From the NCBI GenBank assembly GCA_963843465.1, contig CAWJKP010000001.1:744001-808000 (forward strand): a DNA stretch of 64,000 bases, given 5' to 3'. The translations under genes were made by a program, and so were the position numbers. Below, one piece after another: positions 8,578-18,633 of this stretch. Under the pieces are notes generated by a model, which saw only the letters and a list, made by a program, of their open reading frames with translations, was not told the origin of the DNA and did not search any database. Positions within the stretch are counted from its first letter, which is position 1. Each line of letters starts with the position of its first letter. This DNA comes from CAWJKP01 sp963843465. GTDB taxonomy: Bacteria; Planctomycetota; Planctomycetia; Pirellulales; Thermoguttaceae.

Positions 8578-10480
8578 ACGCTTCCTCGGCCGAAGCGTCG
8601 AGCGGCGGCTCGGGCGGGGCCGTGATCTCGTGCATCAGGTGGCGGCTCACCAGGCTGTGCCGCCGGCTGTATAAGCCGTAGATCAAAAGCCCGATCGCCA
8701 GCCAGATCACCAGCCGCAGCCAGGTCTTCGAGTCCAAGAACAAGGTCAAGGCCAGGTTGATCGCAATTCCCAGCGGGGCCACCAGGTAGATCATCGGGCA
8801 GCGGAAAGGCCGCCGCGCGTCGGGACGCCGAACGCGGAGCACCAACACCGCCGCGCAGACCATGGCGAAGGCCAGCAGCGTGCCGATGTTGACCATCTTT
8901 TTCAGCGTATCGATCGGCGTGAAGGCGGCGACCAGGCAGATCACGACGCCGGTGACGATCGTCGCTACGTGGGGCGTGCGGAACCGCGGATGGACCCGGC
9001 CGAAGACGGGCGGCAAGAGGCCGTCGCGGGCCATGGCCATGAAGATCCTCGCTTGGCTGAGAAACAGCACCAACAGCACGCTGGTCATGCCCGCCAGCCC
9101 TCCCGCGGCGACCAGGCCCGTCGCCACGCGCAGCGCAAGGCTATGATGGGCCTCCGACGTCTGCCTGAAGGCTTCGGCAATCGGCGCATTGATGTCGATG
9201 TCGCGATAGGGAATCATGCCGGTAATCACGGAGGCCACGGCGATGTACAAGACGGTGCACAGCAGCAGCGAGACGAGAATGCCGATCGGCACGTCGCGCT
9301 GCGGGTTGCGGGCCTCCTCGGCGTGGGTGGAGATGGAATCGAAGCCGATGTAGGCGAAGAAGACGATCGCCGCCCCAAGCATGATGCCCGGCAGGCCGTA
9401 GGGGGAGAAGGGGCTCCGCGTGGCGTCGTCGATCGGCAAGAGCCAGCGGTCGAGGCCCATCTCCCCCAGCAGGCCCCAATTCTCGGCCCGCGCCTTCTCG
9501 GCCTCAAGCTGAACCTCGGGAAGCAGCGCGTAGACCAGCCGCCTGTCGCCTTCGGTCTGGGCCAAATAGGGCCGGACGCGGCGGGTAACGTCGGCTACCA
9601 TCCCCTGGGCCTCTTTCGGCGAGAGGCGGCCGGCCGCCAGCAGCCGCTGCGACTCCTTGCCGGCCCAGCGGAGGTGGTATTGGGAGTTCAACTCCCGGTC
9701 GATTCGCTCCAGTTCCTTGGGGGAAAGCTGCTCATGGATGGCCTTAAAGTGGTCCTTGACGATGCCGGGGATCGCCCGCTCCTCGGGGAGCGCCCGCTGC
9801 CAAGTGGGGATGGAGCTCCAGTTGGCCGGCTGCACGTAGGCCCAGCCGACCACGATCACAAATAGCACCACGGCGACCTTAATCATCACCAAAACGGCGT
9901 TGGTCCGCGCACTTTCGCGAATACCCACCACCAATACGATCGTCACCAGGACCATAATCACCACGCTCGGGAGATTGAGCCAGGGATGACCGGCGAGCCC
10001 TTCAACGGGCGTGAAGGGTTCCGAGAGGAGTTGCAGGGGGATTTGCAGTTTCGGGCTGATCGCCAGAAGGAACGCGTTGAAGTAGTTCGACCAGGACGAG
10101 GCCACCGTGGAGCATCCCATGGCATATTCGAGAATCAAGTCCCAGCCGATGATCCAGGCGAAGATCTCACCCAGGGTGGTGTAGGCGTAGGCATAGGCGC
10201 TGCCCGCCACCGGGGCCATCGCGGCGAACTCGGCGTAACAGAGCGCGGCCATCGCGCAACTGAGGGCCGCGACGGCGAAGGAGACCACCACGGCAGGCCC
10301 GGCGTCGTTGGCAGCCGCGCTGCCGGTCATCACGAAAATCCCCGCGCCGATGATGCAGCCCACGCCCAGCGAAGTCAGCGAGACCGGGCCGAGCACGCGG
10401 CGCAGACGGTCCTTGCCGCTGGCCATCTCGGACAGCAGCACGTCTAAACTCTTGCGGGCGAGCACCTGTTTCCAAAACAC
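8573..10480 (-). CDS. APC superfamily amino acid permease (CAT type)
   Basis: About 635 aa with 12-14 membrane helices. Near the N terminus are VSLTSLGVGCIIGAGIFVMT and AGPAVVVSFAVAALSC, the helix 1 and 2 signatures of APC transporters; PVAGSAYAYAYTTLGE and WDLILEYA follow as in cationic amino acid transporters (CAT). Between helices 5 and 6 there is an unusual soluble insertion of about 130 residues rich in charge (around residues 220-345). I choose a GTG start at 10480, with GAGGA eight bases upstream; the longer ATG start at 10516 would translate repeat DNA. It probably imports amino acids across the inner membrane. The 3' end is set in composite repeat D. Confidence 0.85.
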   Translation of the reverse strand: MFWKQVLARKSLDVLLSEMASGKDRLRRVLGPVSLTSLGVGCIIGAGIFVMTGSAAANDAGPAVVVSFAVAALSCAMAALCYAEFAAMAPVAGSAYAYAYTTLGEIFAWIIGWDLILEYAMGCSTVASSWSNYFNAFLLAISPKLQIPLQLLSEPFTPVEGLAGHPWLNLPSVVIMVLVTIVLVVGIRESARTNAVLVMIKVAVVLFVIVVGWAYVQPANWSSIPTWQRALPEERAIPGIVKDHFKAIHEQLSPKELERIDRELNSQYHLRWAGKESQRLLAAGRLSPKEAQGMVADVTRRVRPYLAQTEGDRRLVYALLPEVQLEAEKARAENWGLLGEMGLDRWLLPIDDATRSPFSPYGLPGIMLGAAIVFFAYIGFDSISTHAEEARNPQRDVPIGILVSLLLCTVLYIAVASVITGMIPYRDIDINAPIAEAFRQTSEAHHSLALRVATGLVAAGGLAGMTSVLLVLFLSQARIFMAMARDGLLPPVFGRVHPRFRTPHVATIVTGVVICLVAAFTPIDTLKKMVNIGTLLAFAMVCAAVLVLRVRRPDARRPFRCPMIYLVAPLGIAINLALTLFLDSKTWLRLVIWLAIGLLIYGLYSRRHSLVSRHLMHEITAPPEPPLDASAEEAS

Positions 10481-10513
10481 GGAGTCGTTCCTCGGTAAGC
10501 GGCCACCTTTGAG

Positions 10514-10660
10514 CAATCAGCGGTCAGCTTTCAGCGATCAGCTTTCAGTTTTCGGCGATCAGCGGGCGGTGGTCAATGTCCCGTCGTCTGATTGCTTATC
10601 GCCGACCGCTGACTGCTGATTACTGACTGCTGACTGCTGACCGCTGAAAGCTGATCGCTC
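10514..10660. repeat. degenerate short-unit tandem array in inverted pair (family E)
   Basis: The left half is built of repeated TCAGCTTTCAGCGATCAGC-like units and the right half of their complements (GACTGCTGA, GCTGAAAGCTGATCG). The right half supplies the last 30 or so codons of the cstA reading frame, giving a Ser/Gln-rich tail. It fills the space between cstA and the permease gene. Confidence 0.8.
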
Positions 10661-12541
10661 TTGCTCACCATAAAGCATGACGCACCATCGCCGCAGGGCC
10701 CCCAGCACGATCGACGCCGACAACAACAGCATGATCCCGGCCAGGAGGCAACTCAGCAGGTCGGGGGTCTTGACGATCGCCAGCGGATCTTCCCTCAATT
10801 TCAGCCCGGCGTCGCCCGCTGCCTTCCACCAGATTGCCATGCTCTGGATCCCGGCCGTGAAGACCGTGACCACGACGAACGCCAGCGGGATCGCGGTGGC
10901 CAGCGCGTAGATCCGCTTCGGCGCGTGGGCCAAAAGGTACGTCGTGCCGACCGCTAGCGCGATCGCCGCCAAGAGCTGGTTGGCGATGCCCATCATCCGC
11001 CACAGGCTGTCGATGCTGCCGGTGTAGAGCAGGTATCCCCAGAGGAAGCAGACCACCACGCTCATCACCACGTTCATTGTCCAGGGCACGGGCCGCCCGC
11101 CGCTTTCCTCAGGCGACCGGCCGCGAAGCTGGTCCCACGACTCTTGGAAGATGAAGCGTGCCACGCGGGTGCCCGTTTCCAGCAGAGTGAGGATGAACAG
11201 GGCCTCGAACATGATCACGAAATGGTACCAGTAATCGGTCAACTGCCGCATCCCCGGCAGCGCGGAAAAGATGCTGGCCATGCCCACCGCCAACGTCACG
11301 GCCCCGCCGACCTTGCCGGCGAGGTTCGTCTCGCCCGTGCTCTGCTGCAAGCGGTCGAATTGCAGCGGGTCGACGGAAATGTCGAAACCGCGCTGCTCGG
11401 CGCCCTGGACGGCTTGCCGGTAGGCGGCGACCTGCTCGGGTCTGTCCTGGGGGATGTTGATCTTGAAGTATTCGCCCGGCGGCAAAGCGCAGGCCGCCAC
11501 CAAAGCCGCGATCGAGACGAATCCCTCCACCAGCATCGCCCCGTAGCCGATGGAGCGGATGTCCGACTCCCGGTTGACCATCTTCGGCGTGGTCCCCGAG
11601 CTGATCAGGGCGTGGAAGCCGGACAGCGCCCCGCACATGATGACGATGCACACGAACGGCCAGACCGCCCCCTTCACCACCGGGCCGCCGCCGGAAATGA
11701 AAGGCGTGGTGGCCGGCATCGAGAGCACCGGGTTGGCGATGAAGATCCCCACGGCCAGCACTGCGATCACCCCGATCTTCATGTACGAGCTGAGATAACC
11801 CCGCGGGCAGAACAGCACCCAGACCGGCAGGATCGAGGCCACCGCCGCATAAGCCGGCAGCAGGATCGACAATTGCTGCTTGCTGAAGACCAGGTAGTGA
11901 CCCAGCGGCGAGTCGCCGAAGGGCTTTCCCAGAACGACCCCCAGCATCACCAGGGTAACTCCGATCACCGTCGCCTCCGTCACCCGCCCGGGCCGGATCT
12001 TGTACATCCAGACACCCGTAATCATCGCCGCCGGGATGGTGACCAGGATCGTGAACATGCCCCACGGGCTCTGGCTCAAGGCATTGACGACGACCATCCC
12101 CACGCCGGCCAGAGTGGCGATGATAATAAACAGCGTCGCCAGGGTGGTGGTCGCCCCGGCCGCCGGTCCCAGCAGGTTCCGCGCGATCTTCGGCAGCGAC
12201 AGCCCGTCCTGCCGCACCGAGGCCAAGAGCACCACGAAGTCGTGCACGCCGCCGGCCAGGCAGGCCCCGATCACGATCCAGGCGAAGCCGGGGAAATAGC
12301 CCCACTGCGACGCCAGCACCGGGCCGACCAGCGGTCCCGGCCCGGCGATGGCGGCGAAGTGGGCGCCGAAGAGGATCAGCCGCCGCGTAGGCTGGTAGTC
12401 CAGATCGTCGCGGAGGCGGTGAGCAGGCGTCTGGCGGGTATCGTTCAGCACGGCAACCTTGCTCGCCAGAAAGGCCCCATAAAAACGATAGGCGACCGCA
12501 AAGGCCGCCAGCGCCGTAATTACCAACCAGAGCGAGTGCAC
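10559..12541 (-). CDS. cstA: carbon starvation protein CstA family (peptide/pyruvate transporter)
   Basis: About 660 aa with some 16 hydrophobic segments. The N-terminal half holds DDLDYQPTRRLILFGAHFAA and GPGPLVGPVLASQWGYFPG, diagnostic of CstA; ISSGTTPKM lies in the middle. CstA-family proteins import peptides or pyruvate; I cannot say which here. The last 30 residues (from about 630) are low-complexity SAVSNQQSAVGDKQS-like sequence translated out of repeat family E, so the natural end of the protein was probably earlier and the repeat has moved the stop. The ATG at 12541 is supported by the hydrophobic start MHSLWLVITALAAFAVAY. Confidence 0.92.
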   Translation of the reverse strand: MHSLWLVITALAAFAVAYRFYGAFLASKVAVLNDTRQTPAHRLRDDLDYQPTRRLILFGAHFAAIAGPGPLVGPVLASQWGYFPGFAWIVIGACLAGGVHDFVVLLASVRQDGLSLPKIARNLLGPAAGATTTLATLFIIIATLAGVGMVVVNALSQSPWGMFTILVTIPAAMITGVWMYKIRPGRVTEATVIGVTLVMLGVVLGKPFGDSPLGHYLVFSKQQLSILLPAYAAVASILPVWVLFCPRGYLSSYMKIGVIAVLAVGIFIANPVLSMPATTPFISGGGPVVKGAVWPFVCIVIMCGALSGFHALISSGTTPKMVNRESDIRSIGYGAMLVEGFVSIAALVAACALPPGEYFKINIPQDRPEQVAAYRQAVQGAEQRGFDISVDPLQFDRLQQSTGETNLAGKVGGAVTLAVGMASIFSALPGMRQLTDYWYHFVIMFEALFILTLLETGTRVARFIFQESWDQLRGRSPEESGGRPVPWTMNVVMSVVVCFLWGYLLYTGSIDSLWRMMGIANQLLAAIALAVGTTYLLAHAPKRIYALATAIPLAFVVVTVFTAGIQSMAIWWKAAGDAGLKLREDPLAIVKTPDLLSCLLAGIMLLLSASIVLGALRRWCVMLYGEQERSAFSGQQSAVSNQQSAVGDKQSDDGTLTTAR

Positions 12542-12586
12542 GCGGTTCCCTTCTCAAGTGACCTTGCGTGATCAAGGCAGGATCGC

Positions 12587-12661
12587 CTGTAGGGAACGCC
12601 CTCCGTGGCGTTCCGCGGTCTCGCCGCCTCCACGGAACGCCACGGAGGGCGTTCCCTACAG
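12587..12661. repeat. dispersed palindrome family C, copy 2
   Basis: Same arms as copy 1 (core GGGAACGCCCTCCGTGGCG and complement) with a shorter, unrelated loop. It lies upstream of cstA in a 315-base gap that also holds family A copy 2; the rest of the gap shows no gene. Confidence 0.9.
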
Positions 12662-12766
12662 TGTATCCCCACCACAAGTTGCCCTCCATCATACGCCTCC
12701 CCCCGCTGGCGAGCAATGTGACAGGGTAGACCAGGGCCGCCGTAAGCTTATAATGCTGGATTCAGG

Positions 12767-12845
12767 GTAGGTTATGCTTCAGCATAACGTGCGAGTAACA
12801 AACAGTCGTTGCCTCGGAATTTCGTTATGCTAAAGCATAACCTAC
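12767..12845. repeat. dispersed palindrome family A, copy 2
   Basis: Arms GTAGGTTATGCTTCAGCATA and complement (with one change, CTAAAG for CTGAAG) around a 35-base loop. The right end runs into the AGGAGG ribosome binding site of the thioredoxin reductase gene, so the hairpin sits directly in that gene's leader. Confidence 0.85.
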
Positions 12846-12856
12846 AGGAGGTATAG

Positions 12857-13915
12857 GTGGCGGAAAAAGTGATCATCATCGGCAGCGGACCGGCAGCTTG
12901 GGCGGCCGCGATCTACGCAGCCAGGGCCAATCTCAAGCCCTTGGTCTTCGAAGGCGCGGTGACCGACGCCAACCGCGTCCGCCATACCCTTCCCCTGGGT
13001 CAGTTGGCCCTCACGACCGAGGTTGAAAACTATCCCGGCTTCCCCGCCGGCGATCTCAGTGCCTATTTCACCAGCGCGATGGGGGATTCCCTCGACGAAG
13101 GCACCCGGGGCTACCTGGCCGAAAGCGCGCGGCACGGGGTTACCGGCCCCACGCTGATGGAAATGATCCGCCGGCAAGCGCGGAACTTCGGCACCCGGGT
13201 GATAACCGACGATATCGTCAACGTCGATGTCCAGTCGCGCCCCTTCCGCTTGTCGGCTGCCGATGGCCAGAGTCACCAGGCTGAGGCGGTGATCGTGGCC
13301 ACCGGCGCCAGGGCCAACTACCTCGGCTTGCCGAGCGAGGAGCAGTTCAAGAACCGGGGCGTCTCCGGCTGCGCCGTCTGCGACGGGGCCCTGCCGCGGT
13401 TCCGCAATCGTCCGGTAGCCGTCATCGGCGGCGGCGACTCGGCCGTCGAAGAGGCCGATTACCTCAGCAAATTTGCCAGCAAGGTCCACCTGGTCCACCG
13501 CCGCGATCAGCTCCGGGCCTCGAAGATCATGGTCCAGCGGGCGTTGGAAAACCCCAAGATCGACATTCAGTGGAACCGCGTGGTGGAGGAAGTCGAGGGC
13601 AACGATCGGGAAGGGGTGACCGGCGTCCATTTGAAAAGCACCGCCCAGGAGCCCGACCTGAAGCTGCCGATCAGCGGGTTCTTCCCGGCCATCGGCCACA
13701 CGCCGAATACGGCGTTCCTCCGGGGCAAGCTGGCGCTGACGCCCAAACAATACATCCAGTTGACGACCCCCGGCCGTACTTATACCAGCGTGGAGGGGAT
13801 CTTTGCGGCCGGCGACGTGGCCGACGACTACTATCGCCAGGCGGTGACCGCCGCCGGCACCGGCTGCATGGCGGCCCTGGACGCCGAACGCTGGCTGGCC
13901 GCCAAAGGAGGCTAG
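12857..13915 (+). CDS. trxB: thioredoxin reductase
   Basis: FAD/NADPH pyridine nucleotide-disulfide oxidoreductase of 352 aa. The FAD motif GSGPAAWAAA is at residues 9-18, the redox motif CAVC at 172-175, the NADPH motif GGGDSAVEEADYL near 193-205 and the second FAD motif GIFAAGDV near 314-321. It would reduce thioredoxin at the expense of NADPH in the cytosol, here possibly serving the thioredoxin-fold proteins encoded 6-8 kb downstream. Start is GTG at 12857, fixed by AGGAGG eight bases upstream. An insertion before the CxxC-bearing domain (about residues 62-85) is longer than in E. coli TrxB. The stop runs into the family P repeat. Confidence 0.93.
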   Translation: MAEKVIIIGSGPAAWAAAIYAARANLKPLVFEGAVTDANRVRHTLPLGQLALTTEVENYPGFPAGDLSAYFTSAMGDSLDEGTRGYLAESARHGVTGPTLMEMIRRQARNFGTRVITDDIVNVDVQSRPFRLSAADGQSHQAEAVIVATGARANYLGLPSEEQFKNRGVSGCAVCDGALPRFRNRPVAVIGGGDSAVEEADYLSKFASKVHLVHRRDQLRASKIMVQRALENPKIDIQWNRVVEEVEGNDREGVTGVHLKSTAQEPDLKLPISGFFPAIGHTPNTAFLRGKLALTPKQYIQLTTPGRTYTSVEGIFAAGDVADDYYRQAVTAAGTGCMAALDAERWLAAKGG

Positions 13916-13989
13916 TGGTCGGTGGCCAGTGGTCAGTGGCCAGGAATCACCGCTGACCACTAGCCACTGACCACTAGCCACTGACCACT
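13914..13989. repeat. short-unit inverted array family P, copy 1
   Basis: Left half AGTGGTC/CAGTGGCC units, right half GACCACTAGCCACTGACCAC units. The array starts inside the trxB stop codon and fills the gap to the asnS ribosome binding site. A related half-array is at 45693-45734. Confidence 0.8.
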
Positions 13990-14007
13990 CTTTCTAGGAG
14001 TGCGACT

Positions 14008-15402
<1,395 letters not shown>

Positions 15403-15422
15403 TGGAGCTTTGCACCCTAATG

Positions 15423-15462
15423 ACAGGAAGATAAGGGACAAGAACATAGCCTATCTTCCTGT
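15423..15462. repeat. inverted repeat between asnS and DUF2252 gene
   Basis: Arms ACAGGAAGATA (15423-15433) and TATCTTCCTGT (15452-15462), with CAGG/CCTG echoes to 15478. It could end asnS transcription but has no T tract. Only one copy is seen in this window. Confidence 0.6.
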
Positions 15463-15548
15463 CCCATGTTTTCCTGTCGTCTTCTTCCGTTCCTTTGCTG
15501 GCGCTCGCTGCGCTCGACCACACGCAACCATCCTCGGAGGCGATCCCG

Positions 15549-16640
15549 ATGACTTCGATCCAGGAGGCGACCCAGGTCTACGAAGCTTGGCTGGGCACGC
15601 GGATCAAACTGATCCCCGAGGATCTCGATCTGAAGCACAAGAACATGGCGGCGGGACGGTTCCCCTTTCTCCGCGCGACGTTCTACCGCTGGATGCAGCT
15701 CTGGCCGCAGGTCTGCCCGGAGCTGGCCAAGGCCCCGGCGGTGCTGGCGGTGGGGGATCTGCACGTGGAGAACTTCGGCACCTGGCGCGACGCGGAAGGG
15801 CGGTTGGTCTGGGGCATCAACGACTTCGACGAGGCCTATCCTTTGCCCTATACGGTCGACCTGGTGCGGCTGGCCGCCAGCGCCCGGCTGGCGATCAAGG
15901 AGGAATCGCTTGCACTGGACCCGGATGAAGCCTGCGACGCAATCCTCAAGGGCTATGCCGATGCACTCGCCAAGGGCGGCCAACCTTTTGTCCTTGCCGA
16001 GCAGCACGTCTGGCTGCGGGACCTGGCCCAAAGCGAGCTGCGCGACCCGGAAGTCTTTTGGGGCAAGATGGACAAGGTGCCCGATCTGAAGGAGCCGGTC
16101 CCCGGCGAAGTGACCGCGCTGTTGCAAAAGTGGCTTCCCGAGCCGGGTTTGGCGTATCGGGTCATCCACCGCATCGCCGGGCTGGGGAGCCTGGGTCGGC
16201 CGCGCTACGTGGCCCTGGCCGAGTGGCGGGGCGGCCGGATCGCCCGCGAGGCCAAGGCCCTGGACATCTCGGCCTGCCTATTGCCAAGCGGCGACGCGGC
16301 CGGCTCGCCGATTCACTACCAGGCCATCCTCCGGCAATCGTTCCGGGCGACCGACCCGCTGGTCTCTCCTTCCGGTCCCTGGCTCGTCCGCCGCCTGGGC
16401 CCCGATTGCAGCCGCATCGAGCTTGGGTCGCTGCCCAAAGACCGTGACGAAAGCCGTCTGCTGACGGCGATGGGGCGGGAGACAGCCAACGTTCACCTGG
16501 GCGACGCTGGGGCCACAGAGAAGATCCGCGCCGACCTGAAGGACCGGCCCACCGCATGGATCTCCCGCGCCGCCAGCACCATGGCCCACGCCATCTCCGA
16601 GGACTGGCAGTCGTGGAAGGAGTCGTACAAGGGCGCGTAG
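15549..16640 (+). CDS. DUF2252 family protein
   Basis: 363 aa. The motif AVGDLHVENFGTW near residues 75-87 and GINDFDEAYPLPYTVDLVRL near 95-115 are typical of DUF2252 and recall the HGDLHxxN and DFD motifs of aminoglycoside-phosphotransferase/kinase-like folds. It may therefore bind nucleotide, but no activity is established for the family. A start at 15549 is supported by GGAGG eight bases upstream; an in-frame ATG at 15495 is less likely. It has no obvious operon partner; a family F repeat follows immediately. Confidence 0.85.
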   Translation: MTSIQEATQVYEAWLGTRIKLIPEDLDLKHKNMAAGRFPFLRATFYRWMQLWPQVCPELAKAPAVLAVGDLHVENFGTWRDAEGRLVWGINDFDEAYPLPYTVDLVRLAASARLAIKEESLALDPDEACDAILKGYADALAKGGQPFVLAEQHVWLRDLAQSELRDPEVFWGKMDKVPDLKEPVPGEVTALLQKWLPEPGLAYRVIHRIAGLGSLGRPRYVALAEWRGGRIAREAKALDISACLLPSGDAAGSPIHYQAILRQSFRATDPLVSPSGPWLVRRLGPDCSRIELGSLPKDRDESRLLTAMGRETANVHLGDAGATEKIRADLKDRPTAWISRAASTMAHAISEDWQSWKESYKGA

Positions 16641-16643
16641 CGG

Positions 16644-16685
16644 GTAGGGTGGGACAAGCTCGCGGAAGCGAGCGCCGGCCCACCC
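16644..16685. repeat. dispersed repeat family F, half copy
   Basis: GTAGGGTGGGACAAGCTCGC, a short hairpin CTCGCGGAAGCGAG, then CCGGCCCACC. It matches parts of the full copy at 38968-39065 and ends just before the downstream lipoprotein-like gene's stop. Confidence 0.75.
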
Positions 16686-16692
16686 ATCTTGC

Positions 16693-17409
16693 TCAGCCCG
16701 CAGGACGCGGCCTCGTCGACGGGTAGAAAGGGATCTGGTCCGCCGGAAGTTCTTCCGGTGGGGAAGTCGGCTCCGCCGGAAAGACTCGATCGATCGGCGG
16801 CAGGCGTTGCACGTTGTCCTGCGCCAGCCGATCGTGGTCAACGTCCGTCGTTTCGAACGCGGTGGTCAGCACGGGTGCCGCCGCTGCCGGTTTCGGCGGT
16901 CGAACGATCGGCACCAGCGGAGCAGCGACCGTTGCTTCCGGCGAGGCCGAAGGGAGAGCCGCGGCCGGAGCCGCGGGTGGCCCCGATCGCTCTGCTATCG
17001 GGGTGCCGTGAGGCACAAGAGGCTCGGGCGAGGTCTCCTTCACCAGGTAGCACGCCGACCCGTTGCAGACGACCCGCGTTTTGGGCGGGGGGGACTGTCC
17101 CGATTTTCGTCCGACGAAAATGGGACTGTCCCCTTCTGTCGCAACCGAAATCGGTCGAATCGGACCGGAGAGGCCCGGCTCGACGCGAAGCGCCGCGGAG
17201 GCTCGTAAGCGGGAAACGGTCTGCGAACCGCTTGCCGGAGGAGCCGGGGAATCCGAGCCCTGCGCTGCGCCGGACGCGGGCGACGCCGGCGGCGGCCAAG
17301 GATTGGCCCGGCCGACCATCTGCCAAACGACCGGGTAGCGGATCGTGTTGAACCCGATGCAGACGCCCATCGTCAGCAGCACTGCCAGCGCAGCCGGCAA
17401 CCTCGGCAT
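16693..17409 (-). CDS. Pro/Ala-rich membrane-anchored protein
   Basis: I do not recognise a family. About 238 aa: MPRLPAALAVLLTMGVCIGF is a signal anchor, and the rest is Pro/Ala/Ser-rich and probably unstructured apart from RVVCNGSACYLV near residue 110-122, which contains two Cys and looks like a small ordered element. Residues around 90-108 (GDSPIFVGRKSGQSPPP) are translated from a dispersed repeat of family H at 17086-17133, inserted in frame. Start at 17409 is backed by GAGGGA upstream; a longer frame to 17598 has no support. A periplasmic or surface linker protein is a guess. Confidence 0.6.
   Translation of the reverse strand: MPRLPAALAVLLTMGVCIGFNTIRYPVVWQMVGRANPWPPPASPASGAAQGSDSPAPPASGSQTVSRLRASAALRVEPGLSGPIRPISVATEGDSPIFVGRKSGQSPPPKTRVVCNGSACYLVKETSPEPLVPHGTPIAERSGPPAAPAAALPSASPEATVAAPLVPIVRPPKPAAAAPVLTTAFETTDVDHDRLAQDNVQRLPPIDRVFPAEPTSPPEELPADQIPFYPSTRPRPAG
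17086..17133. repeat. dispersed repeat family H, copy inside a gene
   Basis: GGGACTGTCCC followed by GATTTTCGTCC, then CGAAAATGGGACTGTCCC: an imperfect inverted repeat. It shares the GGGGAC(A/T)GTCCCC-type ends with copies at 29014-29107 and 34131-34199, all of which lie in frame inside genes. Confidence 0.7.
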
Positions 17410-17719
17410 GGTTCCCTCGCTCCACGTATCGCGGTGGACTACCGTCCCAACCAACCATACACGATGCCCGGGCGGGGGCAAGCCGCCCAGCCGCTTGTCG
17501 GCAACAAATTGATGGGGCTCTTGCCCGAGCGATTCGCCTGGGAAAACTTTGCCGGCCGCCGGGGAAAGGCATGGTGGGGCTCGCTCCGCTCGACCCACCC
17601 GACTTGACTTGCGGACACCGTGGGGGCGAGAATCCTGTGGATGGCGTCTTCGTGGCGCCCCTCATCCCGTCCCTCTCCCGGTTGGGCGGGGGGTATTCTG
17701 GTTGCAGTCAGGGTGTCGA
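17410..17719. other. intergenic gap with a partial family F repeat
   Basis: This 310-base divergent gap holds GGTGGGGCTCGCTCCGCTCG-type sequence near 17570-17605, similar to 55174-55252, and no convincing coding sequence. Promoters for the flanking divergent genes should lie here, but no clear -35/-10 pair stands out. Confidence 0.5.
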
Positions 17720-18613
17720 ATGGGCCTGGGTCCGCAATCGGTCAAGTTTCTCTGTGCCGCCAAGTCGATGGGGGTCGATTTCACGGACACGGCGATGATC
17801 GGCCGGCAGTCGTTCCGGCCGGACCCGGCGACTCTGGAGCGGGTCTTTTCGGTACTCGGCATCGCCGGCGATGCGGACCAATTTCTGCGAGAGAACCCCT
17901 ACAGCGAGCCGTTCTTTACTCTGCTGGGCGCGAAGCGGATCGTGTCGGTCGACGCCTCCGCCTATGAGGGTGCAACCGACCTCCACGACATGAACCTGCC
18001 GATAGCGGACCGACTGCGCCGGCGGTTCTCCGCGATCCACGACGGCGGCACGCTGGAGCACGTTTTCAACATCCCCCAGGCGTTGAAGAACTGCATGGAG
18101 ATGGTCAGGCCCGGCGGCCACTTCACGCAGGTCAACATGGCCAACAACTTCATGGGCCACGGCTTCTGGCAGCTCAGCCCCGAGTTGATCTACCGCGCCT
18201 TCTCCGCGGCCAACGGCTACCAGGTCGAGGTCGTCCTGCTGCACGAGGCCGTGCCGGGCGGCGCCTGGTACCTCGTGCGCGATCCGGCGGAGGTCCGCCG
18301 TCGGGTCGTGTTGTGCAACCGCGTGCCGACCCTGATGATGACGGTCGCCCGGCGGGTGGCCGTCGTGGAGATCTTCGCCTCCCCTCCGCAGCAGAGCGAC
18401 TATGTCGTCGCCTGGGACCGCGGCGCGGCCAGCCGTCGCCGGCGCGGCCAGCTTCGCGACTGGCTGCGGCGAACCATGCCGCGTCCGGTTCGGCAGACGC
18501 TCAGCAGCGCCCTGGAACGTTCACGGAGCGAGAAAAGGAAGTTGACGACGTTCCGCCGGGCCTACTACCGGCGGATCGATGAAGATGCCCTCTTGCACGG
18601 CAAGTTCGTTTGA
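17720..18613 (+). CDS. SAM-dependent methyltransferase-like protein
   Basis: About 297 aa. KRIVSVDASAYEGATDLHDM resembles the beta-2 strand region of class I methyltransferases, and DGGTLEHVFNIPQALKNCM followed by MVRPGGHF is the characteristic post-I stretch seen in Methyltransf_11-type proteins of surface-polysaccharide clusters. The glycine-rich motif I itself is weak, so activity is uncertain. The C-terminal 80 residues are basic (RRRRGQLRDWLRRTM). The ATG at 17720 is chosen since the upstream frame is repeat-derived. It is followed after 20 bases by a secreted thioredoxin-fold gene. Confidence 0.65.
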   Translation: MGLGPQSVKFLCAAKSMGVDFTDTAMIGRQSFRPDPATLERVFSVLGIAGDADQFLRENPYSEPFFTLLGAKRIVSVDASAYEGATDLHDMNLPIADRLRRRFSAIHDGGTLEHVFNIPQALKNCMEMVRPGGHFTQVNMANNFMGHGFWQLSPELIYRAFSAANGYQVEVVLLHEAVPGGAWYLVRDPAEVRRRVVLCNRVPTLMMTVARRVAVVEIFASPPQQSDYVVAWDRGAASRRRRGQLRDWLRRTMPRPVRQTLSSALERSRSEKRKLTTFRRAYYRRIDEDALLHGKFV

Positions 18614-18633
18614 CAAGGTTCAAGGAGTCCGCC

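Noticed and set aside
17549..17719. N-terminal extension of the methyltransferase-like protein
   Set aside because: Encoded by repeat F fragments (PHPVPLPVGRG) and without ribosome binding site; the ATG at 17720 begins the conserved part.
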